From Labia minor (Eukaryota > Arthropoda > Insecta > Dermaptera > Spongiphoridae): a DNA stretch of 64,000 bases. Below are positions 24,078 through 36,485 of the stretch, piece after piece. The stretch covers positions 34,003,787 to 34,067,786 of the forward strand of contig OY720346.1 in assembly GCA_963082975.1 (NCBI GenBank), in the 5' to 3' direction. Below the pieces are notes generated by a model. That model saw nothing but the letters and a program-made list of their open reading frames with translations, did no database searches and was not told where the DNA came from. The position numbers were made by a program, and so were the translations under genes. The first letter of the stretch is position 1, and each line of letters begins with the position of its first letter.

Positions 24078-26168
24078 ACTATAAAAAATAAACAAGTTTG
24101 AAATTCAAATTATTATTGTAATTTATGGGAAACATTTATTGTAATACTTATGTATAATATATGATATATGATAAATATTTAATTTAAAATTATATTTTGT
24201 AAATTAAAATATTTAATATTTTTTCTTTCAAAATTAAAAACATTTGTTTTTAAACTATCATCTTTATTTTAATATACGTATTATAAATAATCAAAAAACT
24301 TGTATAAAAACTTTATTTAATATTTTATTTATTAGTTAATAAATTAGTTCCACTATGGAATATAAAATTACTTACTTTATTAATTATAAATTAAATAAAA
24401 TTGGTCTGTTTTTATAAGTTTGTTTACTATATTAATATAATATTAATATAAACTATTTTATCAAAATTATATCGATTATAAATTTATATTATTATTCTAA
24501 AGTTTAAAATGAAAGTAGTTTGATGCTTATATGAGTATATATATATATATATACATTTATTTAAATTTTCCATTATTTAAAAAATAATTGAATCTTTCCC
24601 TTCTGGATATATAATTCTTTTGTTATTGGTAATATAATATGAATATATTTAATTTTTCTATTTATTTGAATGAATGAGATAGATGGCAAGATAAATAGAT
24701 TACTGACCAAAGAAAAAGAAAAATCATTTTTGTTTATTTATTTATTATTACAATAAAAAAAAAAGTAGAAGTTAGAAACTGAACTGGCATGAAATGAACT
24801 TAATCAAACATTCTAAAGAAGTTGACAAAATGCCTGGTTGGTTTCTTAAATAAACATATGACCCTAAAACGAGTGTGTCAGACACCCCATCTAATAGAAA
24901 GGCTTATTAATTCTGGGTCAGTGGATGTTTATCCTAAGGGAAAGAAGATGATGATGGTCAACCCTTGACACATTGCATGCTGATTCATTCATTCATAGAA
25001 TGAATGACAAAGAAAAGAAAAAAAGTAATAATAATAATTAAAAAAAATTGATATCCTTTCTAAAAATATATAATTATATCATTTAAAAATATCAAGCAAA
25101 ATTTTACTATTAAAGCAGATGGTATACGTGTTTACTTTATTATTTATAATAAAGATATAAATTCAATGGTTCAAGACAATTTCACTACAATCATTTATTA
25201 TATTTATAATAAATTATATGATAATATTAATTTTAGATATATAAATTCATTATTTAAAAAGAAATTATGTTATATATTACATACAATTAAATAAATAATT
25301 TTTTCTGAAGATAGATAATATTAATATATAAACATAAAATTGATTTTATATAGTAATAAATTATTTATTTATTACTATTATAAAAAATTAATTAATTAAA
25401 ATAATTTATAAATTATTTTATTGATTATGACTATAAGAGATTTTTACATTTGGTATACTACAATAGTATAAATTTCAAATTTACATGAATACATATGAAA
25501 TATAAAATAAAAATGATAAACATTAACATAAAAATAATAAATTAATATAGATATGATAAAAAATTAGAAAAATAAATAAATGAAAAAAGTGTGATATAGT
25601 TGTACTAATTTATTATTTAAAATATATGGATAAAAAGCCAGCTGTTTATTTATTTATTTATTTATTATATTAATTAAAAAGTAAAACTCTTGGTAAGTCG
25701 ATAAAATATCTTAATTTAAATAAAACTTATTTCTATCCAGTCAGCATGATATAAAATATAAAACAAAAAAAAAAATTAAATAAATGAATAATAGTCAATG
25801 AGAGCCCCTATGAATCCGACATTAAATTTATTTTTGACTGCTGATTAATACATCGTTATATTATATTAATGTATAATATACATATTACAATTTGTTAATA
25901 ACTTTTTCCTTGAATTTTATTATATCAGTAGATTTTAAATAATTCAACATGTTTTTGTATTCTTTATATAGAGCGTTAAAATATATTTAGCGTTGCTGGT
26001 TGGCTAATTATTAAAATGTGTTGTTTTGTTAAGTATAAAAGTACGGACATCCTTTTCATCGGATGTGAGTTGTGATGAGCAGAGAATTAAAATAAAAATG
26101 ATTTTTTTAAATTAATTCAAAATGATTAAGCCAAAAAGGGTAATTAAAAATGTTGACTTATTTTGAGT

Positions 26169-26230
<62 letters not shown>

Positions 26231-26346
26231 AAGTGATTTCCGAGTTATTTTCATGTTTGAATGTAAGATTTAAGTCTCGACTTTTCGGCGCTCATTTTGG
26301 CGCCAAATTCAAGAGAGTTTATTTAGAAAGAAAGAAATATTAAATA
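24078..26346. other. Long AT-rich stretch without genes
   Basis: Very AT-rich. An apparently unique island lies at 24,825-24,985 (GAGTGTGTCAGACACCCC, GGGTCAGTGGATGTTTATCC). A (CT)n-(TA)n compound microsatellite fills 26,169-26,229. No coding signal. Confidence 0.6.
26169..26229. repeat. Compound (CT)n-(TA)n microsatellite
   Basis: About 27 bases of CT repeat running directly into about 34 bases of TA repeat. Confidence 0.95.
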
Positions 26347-26921
26347 TGAGGTAGGGTCAAAAAGTTCGCGGAATTGGTTATTAAAAATTTATTAAAAATA
26401 TTTATAACATTCTTACATTATTTCCCTTCAAAATACTCTCTTCCTGCATCTACACATTTATTCCACCGTTCATATAATTGTTGGAAACACTCTTGAAAGC
26501 CGTTTTTTGAAAGTTCCTTCAGCCGCTCCGTCGCATTTTCAATCACCTCTGACGAATCAGCATGTTGTGCGACCGTCGCGAAAACGCTTATACCACTCGT
26601 AAACTGCTGTTTTCTTCATCGCAGAATTTTCGTATGCTTTTTTTAGCATCTCAAGAGTCTCCGAGGGTGATTTCTCCAGCAACACACAGAATTTAATATT
26701 GCCACGCTGCTCTAATGACGACATTGCACAATCCGACGAAAGAAAGAAACTACGATCTACAATATTAAACACCGAACGCACGGAACCAACTACAACTGCC
26801 TGCTAACCTCAAAAGCACATTCACTACCAGTTATGCCAACCTCACAAACAAAAATTTCCCTTCCAGCTAAGAAATACTTGACTATAAGCGACCATTCCGC
26901 GAACTTTTTGACCCTACCTCG
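26347..26921 (-). mobile_element. Mariner deletion derivative 1, 575 bp
   Basis: Near-perfect ~28-bp terminal inverted repeats: left TGAGGTAGGGTCAAAAAG, right complement CGAGGTAGGGTCAAAAAG, both continuing TTCGCGGAA. TA dinucleotides flank both ends (26,345-26,346 and 26,922-26,923), the mariner target duplication. The inside joins the N-terminal and C-terminal coding parts of a transposase with the catalytic middle missing. Confidence 0.93.
26405..26781 (-). pseudogene. Mariner transposase remnant lacking catalytic domain
   Basis: Minus-strand frame 26,781-26,557 gives a mariner N-terminal helix-turn-helix: MSSLEQRGNIKFCVLLEKSP, then VYEWYKRFRDGRT. Directly after, in another frame, come VIENATERLKELSKNGFQEC and LYERWNKCVDAGREYFEG, the normal mariner C-terminus (to ~26,405). 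The DDD catalytic region between is deleted, so it cannot transpose itself but could be moved by a full-length relative. Confidence 0.9.
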
Positions 26922-26923
26922 TA

Positions 26924-28576
26924 TGTAGGTCTAGAGATCTATATAATTATAAATAATTTAAAATAATATTTATAAGAAAGGAAAATAATTTAAATTTTTT
27001 TAAATTTTTTATGAACATAATCTAGCCATTCCTGAATTATTGAAGAAAAGACTTATTTTGTTTTTTTTGACATGCTTGCTTTTTATCTTTTCATGGAAAG
27101 TATTAAAGTTCTACTTATTAGACTGAAAAGTGGAAGGATAGCAAGTGGCACACGACTGAGCCTGTGTATCGACGATAGTGACCTTATAAGAGAGGAATAA
27201 ATATGTTCAAGCATCTTTGATACGCTTATTAAACAAAGAAATATAAATAAAATTTAAAAACCTAAATTTCTTTAAATTTATCTATTATGATAATCGGATT
27301 AAATTAAAATTAAAAAATAAAACATATTTTCTATGATTAATTGAAAAAGATTATCATAGCCGATTCTTCCTAATAACTTTTTAATTATAGCCTATAGAAT
27401 TATATTTTGTAATTCAGTCAGTCTTTCTGGACTATTTGATGTAAAATGTGATTTATCTCAATTTTAGAATGAAGAAAATTCTCTTACTATTACTTATTAT
27501 TATTCTCTATTACTCTCTATTACACATTAATTATATATATAAAAATAGATAGTTTTAATAATATTTATTTTCTCATATTTTATAACTCAAATTATTTTGT
27601 CTCTTCATTAAATTTGAGTAATTTTTTAAATAAATTTTTAAATAATATATTCTAAAATTGTTTTTCAAAATATTATTTTATATAAAATTTTATTTTATAT
27701 TAATTTTTTTATTATAATATTAGTATTTTTATTGAATAAAATATTTTGTTAGGTTTCTCCTTTCTTTTTCTTTTCTTCGATTCTTTAAGTCCATTCATCG
27801 TTTTAATATAAAGAGAAAGAGAGATAATCTCTACTAATCTCTACTCTATTACTATATATATAAGTCTATTTAATATTTAATTAAAGATGCGGGGGCTTAA
27901 TTAAAAACTTTTAATCATTTTTTTATTCACTCTTTCTCTCTTTCTCTTTACCTGCCTCTTTCTGATGGTTTGAAGAGATGATGCATTCTTGATTAATTTC
28001 TTGGCGACCAAATATAGCCGTTTAATATAAATATCTATGATCTTCGAAGCGTAGCGAATAGGAAATTGTCAGGCAGCCTGTGGGCACCGTCGTCAGTCAG
28101 TAAACCAACCACCGCCGCAGATCTATCATTCCACTAGACAGACGGATAATTTCTTGCCTTGTCTTTTTCAGACACAATCATCTTCTCATATAATAATAAT
28201 AATAATAATAACAATAATAATAATAATCATTTAAGTAACGACTTCCAAAACTCTCAATGCCATTTAATTTAAAAAAAATAAAATATATTTTTCTAATATG
28301 AGACATTAACCTTTATTTCTTTATTATTTATTATCTAATCAATTCCATTTATGTAAAAGAGATAATTTTTAAAATTTATTAATTAGTAAGATGTGATATT
28401 CATATTTTAAATGATAAAATTATTTTTAAGTAGTTACCTAGATTGGTTCTCTAATGTTAAAGATTAAATTTCTAAATTTATAATTTTTTAACATTTAAAT
28501 AAAAATAAAAAAAAAAGAGAAATTAAAATATTATAATTTTTTTCTATATTATATTCCAAATATTCATGATATTTTA
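26924..28576. other. AT-rich stretch with two unique islands
   Basis: Apparently unique islands at 27,120-27,235 (GTGGCACACGACTGAGCC) and 27,990-28,150 (ATCTTCGAAGCGTAGCG, GGGCACCGTCGTCAGTC). An (AAT)n microsatellite lies at 28,191-28,228. No gene. Confidence 0.5.
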
Positions 28577-29036
28577 CGAGGGGGTAGGTCAATAAGTCAG
28601 TGACTTTATGATTAAACACAGGATTTTGAATAGCTCTATAAATTTTGTACAACGTTTCTCCAAATTTTTATCCCTTCCAAAAAATAAAATTTGTCGAGGA
28701 CATCAAAATAGATTTGTTTGTGAGATGATTTCATCGTTGGAGTCAAATCTCTTTCCGCCGAGCCATATCTTCAGGTTTGGAAACAAGAAATAGTCACTCG
28801 GGGCTAAATCCGAAGAATAGAGCGGATGAGGGATCAATTCGTATCCCAATTCATGGATTTTCATGGAAATTTACTTTTTTCCATTTTCTTCTCCAATCAC
28901 GAGATATTTTTCTATTAATTGATGTCAAACACAAACTAAAAGACCCAGCTGGTTCAAATTTCGACAGGAGCAGTATTGACATTTCATTTAGGAGACGGGA
29001 AATCCATAAAGTCACGGACTTATTGACCTGTCCTTG
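28577..29036 (-). mobile_element. Mariner deletion derivative 2, 460 bp
   Basis: Inverted ends CGAGGGGGTAGGTCAATAAG and (complement of right end) CAAGGACAGGTCAATAAG, both continuing TCxGTGACTTTATG, flanked by TA. On the minus strand it encodes the distal part of a mariner transposase: YSSDLAPSDYFLFPNL with the third catalytic Asp of the D34D motif, then WLGGKRFDSNDEI and VLDKFYFLEGI. The helix-turn-helix domain is missing. A related fragment is at 55,503-55,775. Confidence 0.9.
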
Positions 29037-30218
29037 TATATTGAATAAATCTAATCAAAAAATATAATAATTGGTCAATTATTAAATGCAATAAAATATA
29101 AATAATTTAATTTATATAATATAATAATTTATTTTCTTTATAAAAATTATATTTTTAATATAATAATTTTGATAACAATTTATTGCCTTTGAAGACTAGA
29201 GTTCGAATCGTTGGCATTAATTTATTTTTTGAATTAATTAATAAAAAAATTCATATTTTAACTGATCCTTTTATTATTATATAAAAAGGGTAATAAAATG
29301 AATAAAAAGTATTTAAACAGCTATTAAAAAAAGAAATTCTACATTAATTAAATTAGTATATTTATGTTTTCTTTCATTTAATATTTAATCTTATAAATAA
29401 TTTAATAACTAATCAATCATGATGTTTAATTTAATTTATTATATATATATATGTATTATTGATAATTAGTTATAATAATTTTCATTATTGGTTTATTATT
29501 ATTTATATATTATTTTTTTTTGTTTTATTTTTTGATTGATTAATTGAAATTAATTATCAATTTCTAATGAAGAGTGAAAGGGTGTTTATTTTTTTTTAGT
29601 GGGGGAAGTGGGCAGTTTTTTTTGTGACCAATTATAAAATAGAAAATGAAATTGATTTAAGCTTGGAATCACGCGAGGAAGGTGAAATTCCATATACCGA
29701 AGCGTGTGGCTGAAGTGAGTGAGTGAATCATTTATCATCATTCCCAGGCTGTCGTTTTAGACGTTACTTGTGTTGTTCAAGGGATCGAGAGCATGACCGG
29801 CGTATTTATTACGATGTATGTATATATCTCAGGGCCTGTTCATATCGAAAACAACACAACACGACTATAGTGGTGGAGATCACTCAGCGTGTGGAACGAG
29901 AGAGAGAGAGAGAGAAATCATTCTTATCCACTTTATTATTTCAAAACTTAATCTTGGAATCAAAAGAGTGAGAAGTCAAAAAGTGTATTCACGAAACGTG
30001 ATTGATTAGAAAAATATTATATGTAAGATTGAATAAGAGAGAGAGAGAGGTAGAGAGAGATGAACTGGGTGGAATTTACTCATTTTGATGAGCTCAAGTA
30101 GTCACATTTAATCAACTAACTGTCAATTATAATATGACAATTGTTTTGGGTATGTTGCTAACATTTGTGGTTTGTAATTTTATATTTATTTAACATTTTG
30201 TCCCTTTATTTTCTAACA
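29037..30218. other. AT-rich stretch; unique GAGA-containing island
   Basis: Island at ~29,660-29,905 (ATCACGCGAGGAAGGTG, GATCGAGAGCATGACCGGCG) followed by (GA)n at 29,899-29,915 and 30,037-30,058. Frames at 29,723-30,009 have no domain signature. AGAGTTCGAATCG at ~29,196 resembles a B-box but no A-box was found. Confidence 0.5.
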
Positions 30219-30805
30219 TTTTTAGTATCTCGCCAGAGGTAGTATTGCGACCACGAAAATTTTCGATGTCGAGATTTTGATGTTTTTATACGTTTTGAAG
30301 GTCCCTGAGTCATTTTCACCAAGGTTGAGAAAAATGTCTATGTGTGTGTGTATCTGTGTAAGTAGACAAGATTACGCAAAAACGGTTTGAGCTAGATTAA
30401 TGAAATTTGGATCAAATTATTCAAAATTGGTAGTTTTCTATCAAAATTTGAGAAATGTAGCTCATTCGGAACAGGGTCATTACATTATACGATTTATTTT
30501 TTTTCCTCTAAACTGACCGTAAAAATAAAGATATATGCTTGATAGTTTTTCAGATGATTAAAAATTGTATAAAACTGCTATATATAGAATTTCAACTTTA
30601 TTGAATCGCTGAAAGATCCGGAATTAATTTTTTAACACGACTACAAATCACGCACCAGCACTTGACAATCAAAAAAGAGCCAAACACGCGCTTGTTTAAT
30701 AAATATTATTTATTAATTTTAAAATTTATAATTTAATTTAAATAAAATATATGTTATAATTAATGCAATTCAAATTTGCGAGATAGTCCAGTGGAGACAC
30801 TCCAG
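30219..30805 (-). repeat. Rep-2 copy 4
   Basis: Minus-strand copy spanning the whole family: right end TTTAGTATCTCGCCAGAGG at its plus-strand left, the CTTCCGG-equivalent region mutated (ATTCGGAACAGGGTC), and GGAGACACTCCAG at 30,793-30,805. The (CA)n tract is short here. Confidence 0.85.
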
Positions 30806-31419
30806 ATTTTTGTTATATGTAATAATATATAAACTACCGCTGAAAGTACCGGAATTAATTTTTTAACATTGCAAATCATGCACGAAAACGTTGTGCCATC
30901 AACAAAAGGCCAAACACGCACTGGTTTAATAAATATTATTTATTAATTTTAATTTATAATTTAATTAATCTATATATTTAATACGCTAGTGTCCGTCTGT
31001 ACGCAAAAAACTCCAGAGCCTAAACTACAAGGAGTAAGGTAACCAAATTTTTCTGAGGTGAAGGGTACCTCAAATGATGAAAAATAAAAACGAAATTAGA
31101 ATCTTAGGTAACTCCTGAGCTGAGCTGCGGGTGTTCCATTTTCCAGAAATATATATAAAGGAGAGTGTTTGTATGTTTATAATTTGTTTACTTTTTTGCT
31201 GTCATAGAAACAGATATATATATATATATTTATAATTAGAACCTCTCTCTCTCACCCTCTCTATTTAAAATTTTAAAAAATGGAGTGTTCTAGCCAAATT
31301 AAGAAATTTAAATTCCTTATGCAACATTGATAGGTAAATGAATTGGACTGGAAGAGGAGACATATGATTAGAGAAATTGGGGAAAAATCAACCGAAATGT
31401 AATTAAACAAAAAAATTCA

Positions 31420-32225
31420 AGAATTATGATACGGATAGGACTTACATACAAAATGTAGAATTTGAAAATGTATAAATATTTAAATACTTAAGATCTCTAA
31501 TCACCAAAGATAATAATATTCGAGAAGAATTTAAATCGACGTTGTAATTGAGTAACGCCTGTTATTATGCAGTAAAGGGGCTTATCTCATCAAAGAGGAT
31601 CAAAATTAAAATATATAAAACAATTATTTTTCATGTTGATCCATGACTAGGGTGACCATATTTCGAAAATACCTAACCGGGACAAACGGTATACCTTTTT
31701 TTTAGAACTAAATTGAAAAAATTTTGAAAAAAAAATTACGAAATGTCCTAAATATTGAAAAAACAGTAGGGTGTCCCGAAGACATTTTTGGGACAGAGCA
31801 CCTAAAGACGGGACGTTTGGTCACCCTATCGATGACTCTGGGAGACGAGAGTAGATTTGGAGTATTTGTGAGATTAATATTGTTCGCAGCATTTATAGGC
31901 CAAAAGAAGATGAGGTCACAGGGGGATGGCGGAGATGGCATAACGAGAAATAATGTCCAGATATAGTTAAGGTTATAAAATCAAGAAGGCTAGGATGGGA
32001 AGGGGACGTGGTTGGAATTGGAGAAACTAGAAATTGGGAGAAACCGATTGGGAAACATCCGGTGGAAGACCAAGGACCAAGGTGGGTGGACAATGAAGGA
32101 AGGGACATGGGAGAGATGGGACAGGGTAGGATTTGGTTGTAGCTCAGGATAGGGACGCTTAGAGAATTGTGGATGCTGCGGCTAAGAACTTTCGAAAACT
32201 GTAGAGACAGAATTAGATAAATATA
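31420..32225 (+). pseudogene. Reverse-transcriptase tail inside Helitron C, interrupted by a MITE
   Basis: LINE segment homologous to those at 14.3 and 18.3 kb: QNVEFENV, LRSLITKDNNIREEFK, then after the 179-bp insertion SMTLGDESRFGVF and IGQKKMRSQGDG. The end is a decayed QDRDA/NVDAAAKNFR (~32,145-32,195). Multiple stops and frameshifts. Confidence 0.8.
31649..31827. mobile_element. 179-bp MITE, TIR AGGGTGACCA
   Basis: Termini AGGGTGACCATATTTCG and CGTTTGGTCACCCT are inverted repeats. Flanks atccatgact (31,639-31,648) and atcgatgact (31,828-31,837) match at 9 of 10 positions and, with the element removed, restore the LINE reading MTLGDES. No coding capacity. The ~10-bp duplication is longer than the 8 bp normal for hAT, so superfamily is uncertain. 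Confidence 0.85.
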
Positions 32226-32519
32226 ACATATACAATAATAATATATAATTAATTTACTGATTAAATTAAAATATATTTTACAAGAAAACAAATACATGTC
32301 TTATCTACTTATACTGATTGAAACAAAATGGATGAAAACCTTTTACATACAGACTTTCAACCAAATACTATGTATCACTCGGGGGTACAGGGGGCGGAGC
32401 CCCCGTCTAGGTGTGAAGAGCGCCGAAGGCGCTCGGAGCAGCTAGTTAAATTTAATTTAAATATAATATATGTTAATTAATCCAATTCAAATTGCGAGAT
32501 AGTCGATATTACACTCCAG

Positions 32520-33630
32520 ATTTTTTTTAAATTATAGCATAAAATGTTGTCTAAAAATATATATATATTATATGTAATCTCAAAAACTACAATAATTTTG
32601 TAATATAATATTTGCTAATTATTATATATTATTTAATAATATATATTATTACAAGTTGGTAGGATTTTTTTCACTATCTACCTTCCCATCTACAATTCAA
32701 TAGATTAAAAGATTATCTTTTTATTTATTAAAAAAAAGCTCAAGGGTACTTTTTTATAATAACTATATATATATATATATATATATAGAATATATATAAT
32801 ATATATAATATGGTGAATATGATAAAGCAAAGAAGATGATGTCCATCGAGACGTGTTGAACAACAACGTGACTGACTGACTGACTGCCACTCTCTCATTC
32901 ACATACACACACTCTCAATTCTATATTATATTAGAAAAAGCAAAAGGGACACGTGCGTATGTGTGAGTATGGGAGAGAGGATTACCAATGGAGTAGTTGC
33001 TGGCTGGTTGATTTTTAACTTTTATTAATATCCTATCCTTTTGAGGGGCTTGGCTGGACTTTTGATATTTACAATAGGACTTAGATTTTAAAAGGACTGA
33101 ATTATAATTTAAATATAGCCTTCATTTTATTTTATTTATATTTGAAATGAAAAAGAAATCTTGTTAGTAATATTTATTATTATACCCATTGAAATTTTGA
33201 TGGATGATGATGATGATAATAATGAATAATGGATAGTAAAAAGATAATAATAGATAAATTATTAATTTTTATTTAACCAAAATTAATTTTTCTTTTTTCT
33301 TTTTATTTTTTATTGATTAATTTTCAACATAGATATCAGTGCTTTTACAATTTCGAATATCCCATACATATTTAACAATTTCCATCGATAATGTGTAAAT
33401 AAATTAATTTATTAATCATTAGAAAATTTTTACTTTATTTGTATTTAATGAATCAAGTATTGTTTGAGTTTAAGTAAAGTGTTTAACTTTTTCTTGAATA
33501 ATAGTATACATTAAATGTGCAAAAATATGATGATTTCTATTTTATTCATTATTTTTTACTTATTTATATTTAAAAATTAATTTCTTTTCTAATATTTATA
33601 ACTTAAACTTGGTCTTCCTCTGTGTTCACC
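32520..33630. other. Non-coding AT-rich stretch
   Basis: (TA)n at 32,764-32,815; small unique segments at 32,830-33,010. No gene. Confidence 0.6.
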
Positions 33631-33933
33631 CTTTTTACCTACCGATGATAGGAAGGGAAGTTATTGTTTTTACACCAAATTTCACATGTGGAGTTTTGGT
33701 GTATATCCGGAAACCGGAAGTGGTAGTTTACAAAGTATTAATTTTATATTCATTGTCGGAAAATATTTCACTTAAAATATAGTAGTAATTAATAAATGAG
33801 TAATTAAACTAAAAATAAAAACCAAATTTTAATTCGAATTTTAAAAATATTTTTTTTATACTTTATATATATAAAGTTTGGAAATTAATTTATTTCAAAT
33901 CGCGTCGGTTGGTTCTGTGCCTGACCACAGCTC
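33631..33933 (-). repeat. Rep-1 copy 2, internally deleted
   Basis: Minus-strand copy: plus-strand start TTTTTACCTACCGATGATAG, then CCGGAAACCGGAAGTGG, ending CTGACCACAGCTC. The (GGAC)n and GTTCAAGC modules have been lost. Confidence 0.8.
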
Positions 33934-34963
33934 ATATTTTTTAATTATTAATTTATAGTATTTTTAAAATTGTTTTTGTCTTTTTGATTTATATTGTATA
34001 GCTCAAGCCGTTTAATGTATTTTTTCGCAATATATTGGGAAAATATGGCGAATGTCGTTCAATTCTTTCAGATTAATTCATAAATATATCTATGCTAATA
34101 ATTCTACAAAAAAATAGTTGTATTATAGACATCCCTCATACCATAATCAAATTAAGATGGATTACGAACTGGACCTTCCTCTTCCTCAAAAATAATTGAA
34201 AAATTCATTTTATTTCTTTATGATTTTGAAAATTGTGATGGAGATATTATATACAGTTTTTGTATCGTTTAACAGAAGAATTAAATAGTAAATTTTTGTT
34301 TTTTAAATAAATAAGTATAGTTGTATAGTGATGAGTAGAAACAGTGATGTTTTTTGTATACTTCTTTTTCTTTCTTCTTATTCTTTTTGTTTGAATTGCA
34401 TTTGAAAATGCATTGCACGTTTTTATGGTTGCCGATTCGTCTTAACTTGTTCCTTTATGTGAAGGGGTGGTCGGATAAGAAGAAGGGATGGGAATATATA
34501 TATATATATATATATATAGGATGAATTTGCCCGCAAACTTGATTGGCATGATGCATATGCAGGCAGTTTGTTCGTATAGATGAGCAAACAAGCCCCACCC
34601 ATATACACTTGACAAGAATCCTAATCACAATTGAACAAGGAAATAAGACAGAGAGAGAGAGAAAGAAAACCCCCACCATCCATACAAACAGAAAAGACAG
34701 CATCTTCTTAACCACACCGAAGGTGAATTACAAGCCAATTCAGCGGAAGACAATCGAAAATATAGATAAAACTAAATTATAGTCAATTTTTTTCTTCACT
34801 TTTAAAGGATTTTCTTTTTTTATTTAAATCATCCTTCGTTATTTACCACATATAAATTTTCGTTATTAATTTAAAATTCAATCAATTCCGTTAAAAGAAT
34901 ATTTAAAAAATTTCTAGGGCCCTCCCTTCAAACTACTAAAATAAAATTCAAAAAAAAAATCTG
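33934..34963. other. Non-coding stretch
   Basis: AT-rich to 34,425, then an apparently unique segment at 34,430-34,745 around a (TA)n tract (34,494-34,518). Short frames there are built on the tract and not supported. Confidence 0.55.
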
Positions 34964-35630
34964 GAGTGTCTCCACTCGATTATCTCGCAAATTTGAATTG
35001 GATAATCAAGCTTTTTTCTATTTTTGAAAATTAATTAAAATTTTATTCTATCCGATCATAGGATTTAAGGTTTTTAATATCGTTTTCACTTATAAAATTT
35101 TATTGAAATAAAAGACTTTGGCTTAATATTATATTTTTTGTGAAATTTATGAAATTGCATTTGTTTTTAACTGCCTTTAGTTGCATTTAACTTTTATCAT
35201 AGTTTAAAAAAAAATTAAATACATTACCAGGTACTCGACGGGGACTTAGCAATTGATGTACTCAATAAATCTCTTAAATGGGATATTCAATGTGTATACA
35301 ATCACATATATTTATATGGATAGTGCAATCAGAATATGTATTAAACATGGATATTATCACTTTAGAGGAAAAAAATGACCCTCTTCCGATTCAGCTATAT
35401 TTCTCAAAAGTTGATAGAAAACTACGAATTTTGAATAATGCCCGTATACCAAATTTCATTATTCTAGTTCAAACCGTTTTTGCGTAATTTTGTTAACATA
35501 CACACACAGAGAGATATTTTTCTCAACCTTAGTAATGACTAAGGGGCCTTCAAAACGTATAAAAACATCAAAATCTCGACATCGAAAATTTTCGTGATCC
35601 CAATACTATCTGTGACGAGATAGTAAAAAA
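34964..35630 (+). repeat. Rep-2 copy 6 with replaced middle
   Basis: Left end 34,964-35,008 (CTGGAGTGTCTCCACTCG onward) and right part 35,359-35,630 (CACTTTAGAGG to CGAGATAGTAAAAA) are Rep-2 in the same orientation. The 350 bases between do not match the family. The right part carries CCTCTTCCGATTCAGC and a short (CA)n. Confidence 0.7.
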
Positions 35631-35859
35631 TAATAATTTTTGTTTATTATTAACTATTATGATTTTTTGTGGGGGACAAATTAAAAATTTCAATGTTTTT
35701 GCTTAACATTTAAACAAATTAAAATTTAAATAAATAATCTTTAGTGATCAAACCAATCTCCTTTTAATCTCTTCCTAAATATGACCATAATTTAAATTTG
35801 TGGTCACTACCATAAATATTTTTGCAAAGGTTACCAATACATTCCGAAAAACAAATTAG

Positions 35860-36485
35860 CTGGAGTGTCTCCACTCGACTATCTCGCAATTTGAGAATTG
35901 GATTAAATAACATAATATATTATATTTAAATTAAATTTAATTAATTATAAATTATAAATAATAAATATTAAACCAGCGCATGTTTGGCTTTTTGTTGATG
36001 GCACCACGTCACGTGTTGGCGCGTGAGATTTGCAGTGTTAAAAAATTAATTCTGGTAATTTCAGCGAATCAATCAAGCTGAAATTCTATATATAGCAGTT
36101 TTATACAATTACTAATCATGTGAAAAATTATCAAACATATATTTTTATTTTTACGGTCACTTTAGAGGAAAAAAAATCAAAACGTTGTAGGTAATGACCC
36201 TCTTCCGGTTGAGCTACATTTCTCAAAAGTTGATAGAAAACTATGAATTTTGAATAATGTCCATGTACCAAATTTCATCATTCTAGCTCAAACCGTTTTT
36301 GTGTAATCTTGGCTACACACATACACACACACACACACACACACATACACACACACACAGCACAGACATTTTTCTCAACCTTAGTGAAAATGATTCAGGA
36401 ACCTTCAAAACGTATACAAACATCAAAATCTCAACATCGAAAATTTTCATGATCGCAATACTATCTCTGGCGAGATAGTAAAAAA
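35860..36485 (+). repeat. Rep-2 copy 7, full length
   Basis: The best-preserved copy: left end CTGGAGTGTCTCCACTCG with ACTATCTCGC, CCTCTTCCGGTTGAGC, (CA)n at ~36,318-36,360, and an intact right hairpin ACTATCTC-TGGC-GAGATAGT (36,460-36,479) followed by A-run. Suitable as family reference. Confidence 0.9.

Larger units (their letters stand above)
30969..32445 (+). mobile_element. Helitron-like element C, 1,477 bp, boundaries proven by nesting
   Basis: Inserted between A (30,968) and T (32,446) of a Rep-2 copy. 5' end TCTATATATTTAATACGC; 3' end with GGGGGC-gga-GCCCCC and the 7-bp hairpin GAGCGCC-gaa-GGCGCTC, then GGAGCAGCTAG. This fits Helitron structure exactly. An internal AATATATATAAAGGAGAG (~31,150) resembles a second Helitron 5' start, so the element may be composite. 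It carries the LINE reverse-transcriptase tail and encodes no Rep/helicase. Confidence 0.9.
30836..32519 (-). repeat. Rep-2 copy 5, split by Helitron C
   Basis: Two parts, 30,836-30,968 and 32,446-32,519, join into a contiguous minus-strand Rep-2 left half when Helitron C is removed. The junction TTAATTAA|TTAAATTTAATTT agrees with the family sequence apart from one extra TTAA-like step. The copy is truncated at its other side (starts in CTGAAAGTACCGGAATT). Confidence 0.85.

Noticed and set aside
29175..29225. Possible tRNA (AGAGTTCGAATCG T-arm)
   Set aside because: No matching A-box or acceptor stem upstream.
29723..30009. Two overlapping frames near a (GA)n tract
   Set aside because: Overlap in different frames and run into Arg-Glu repeats from (GA)n; no domain.
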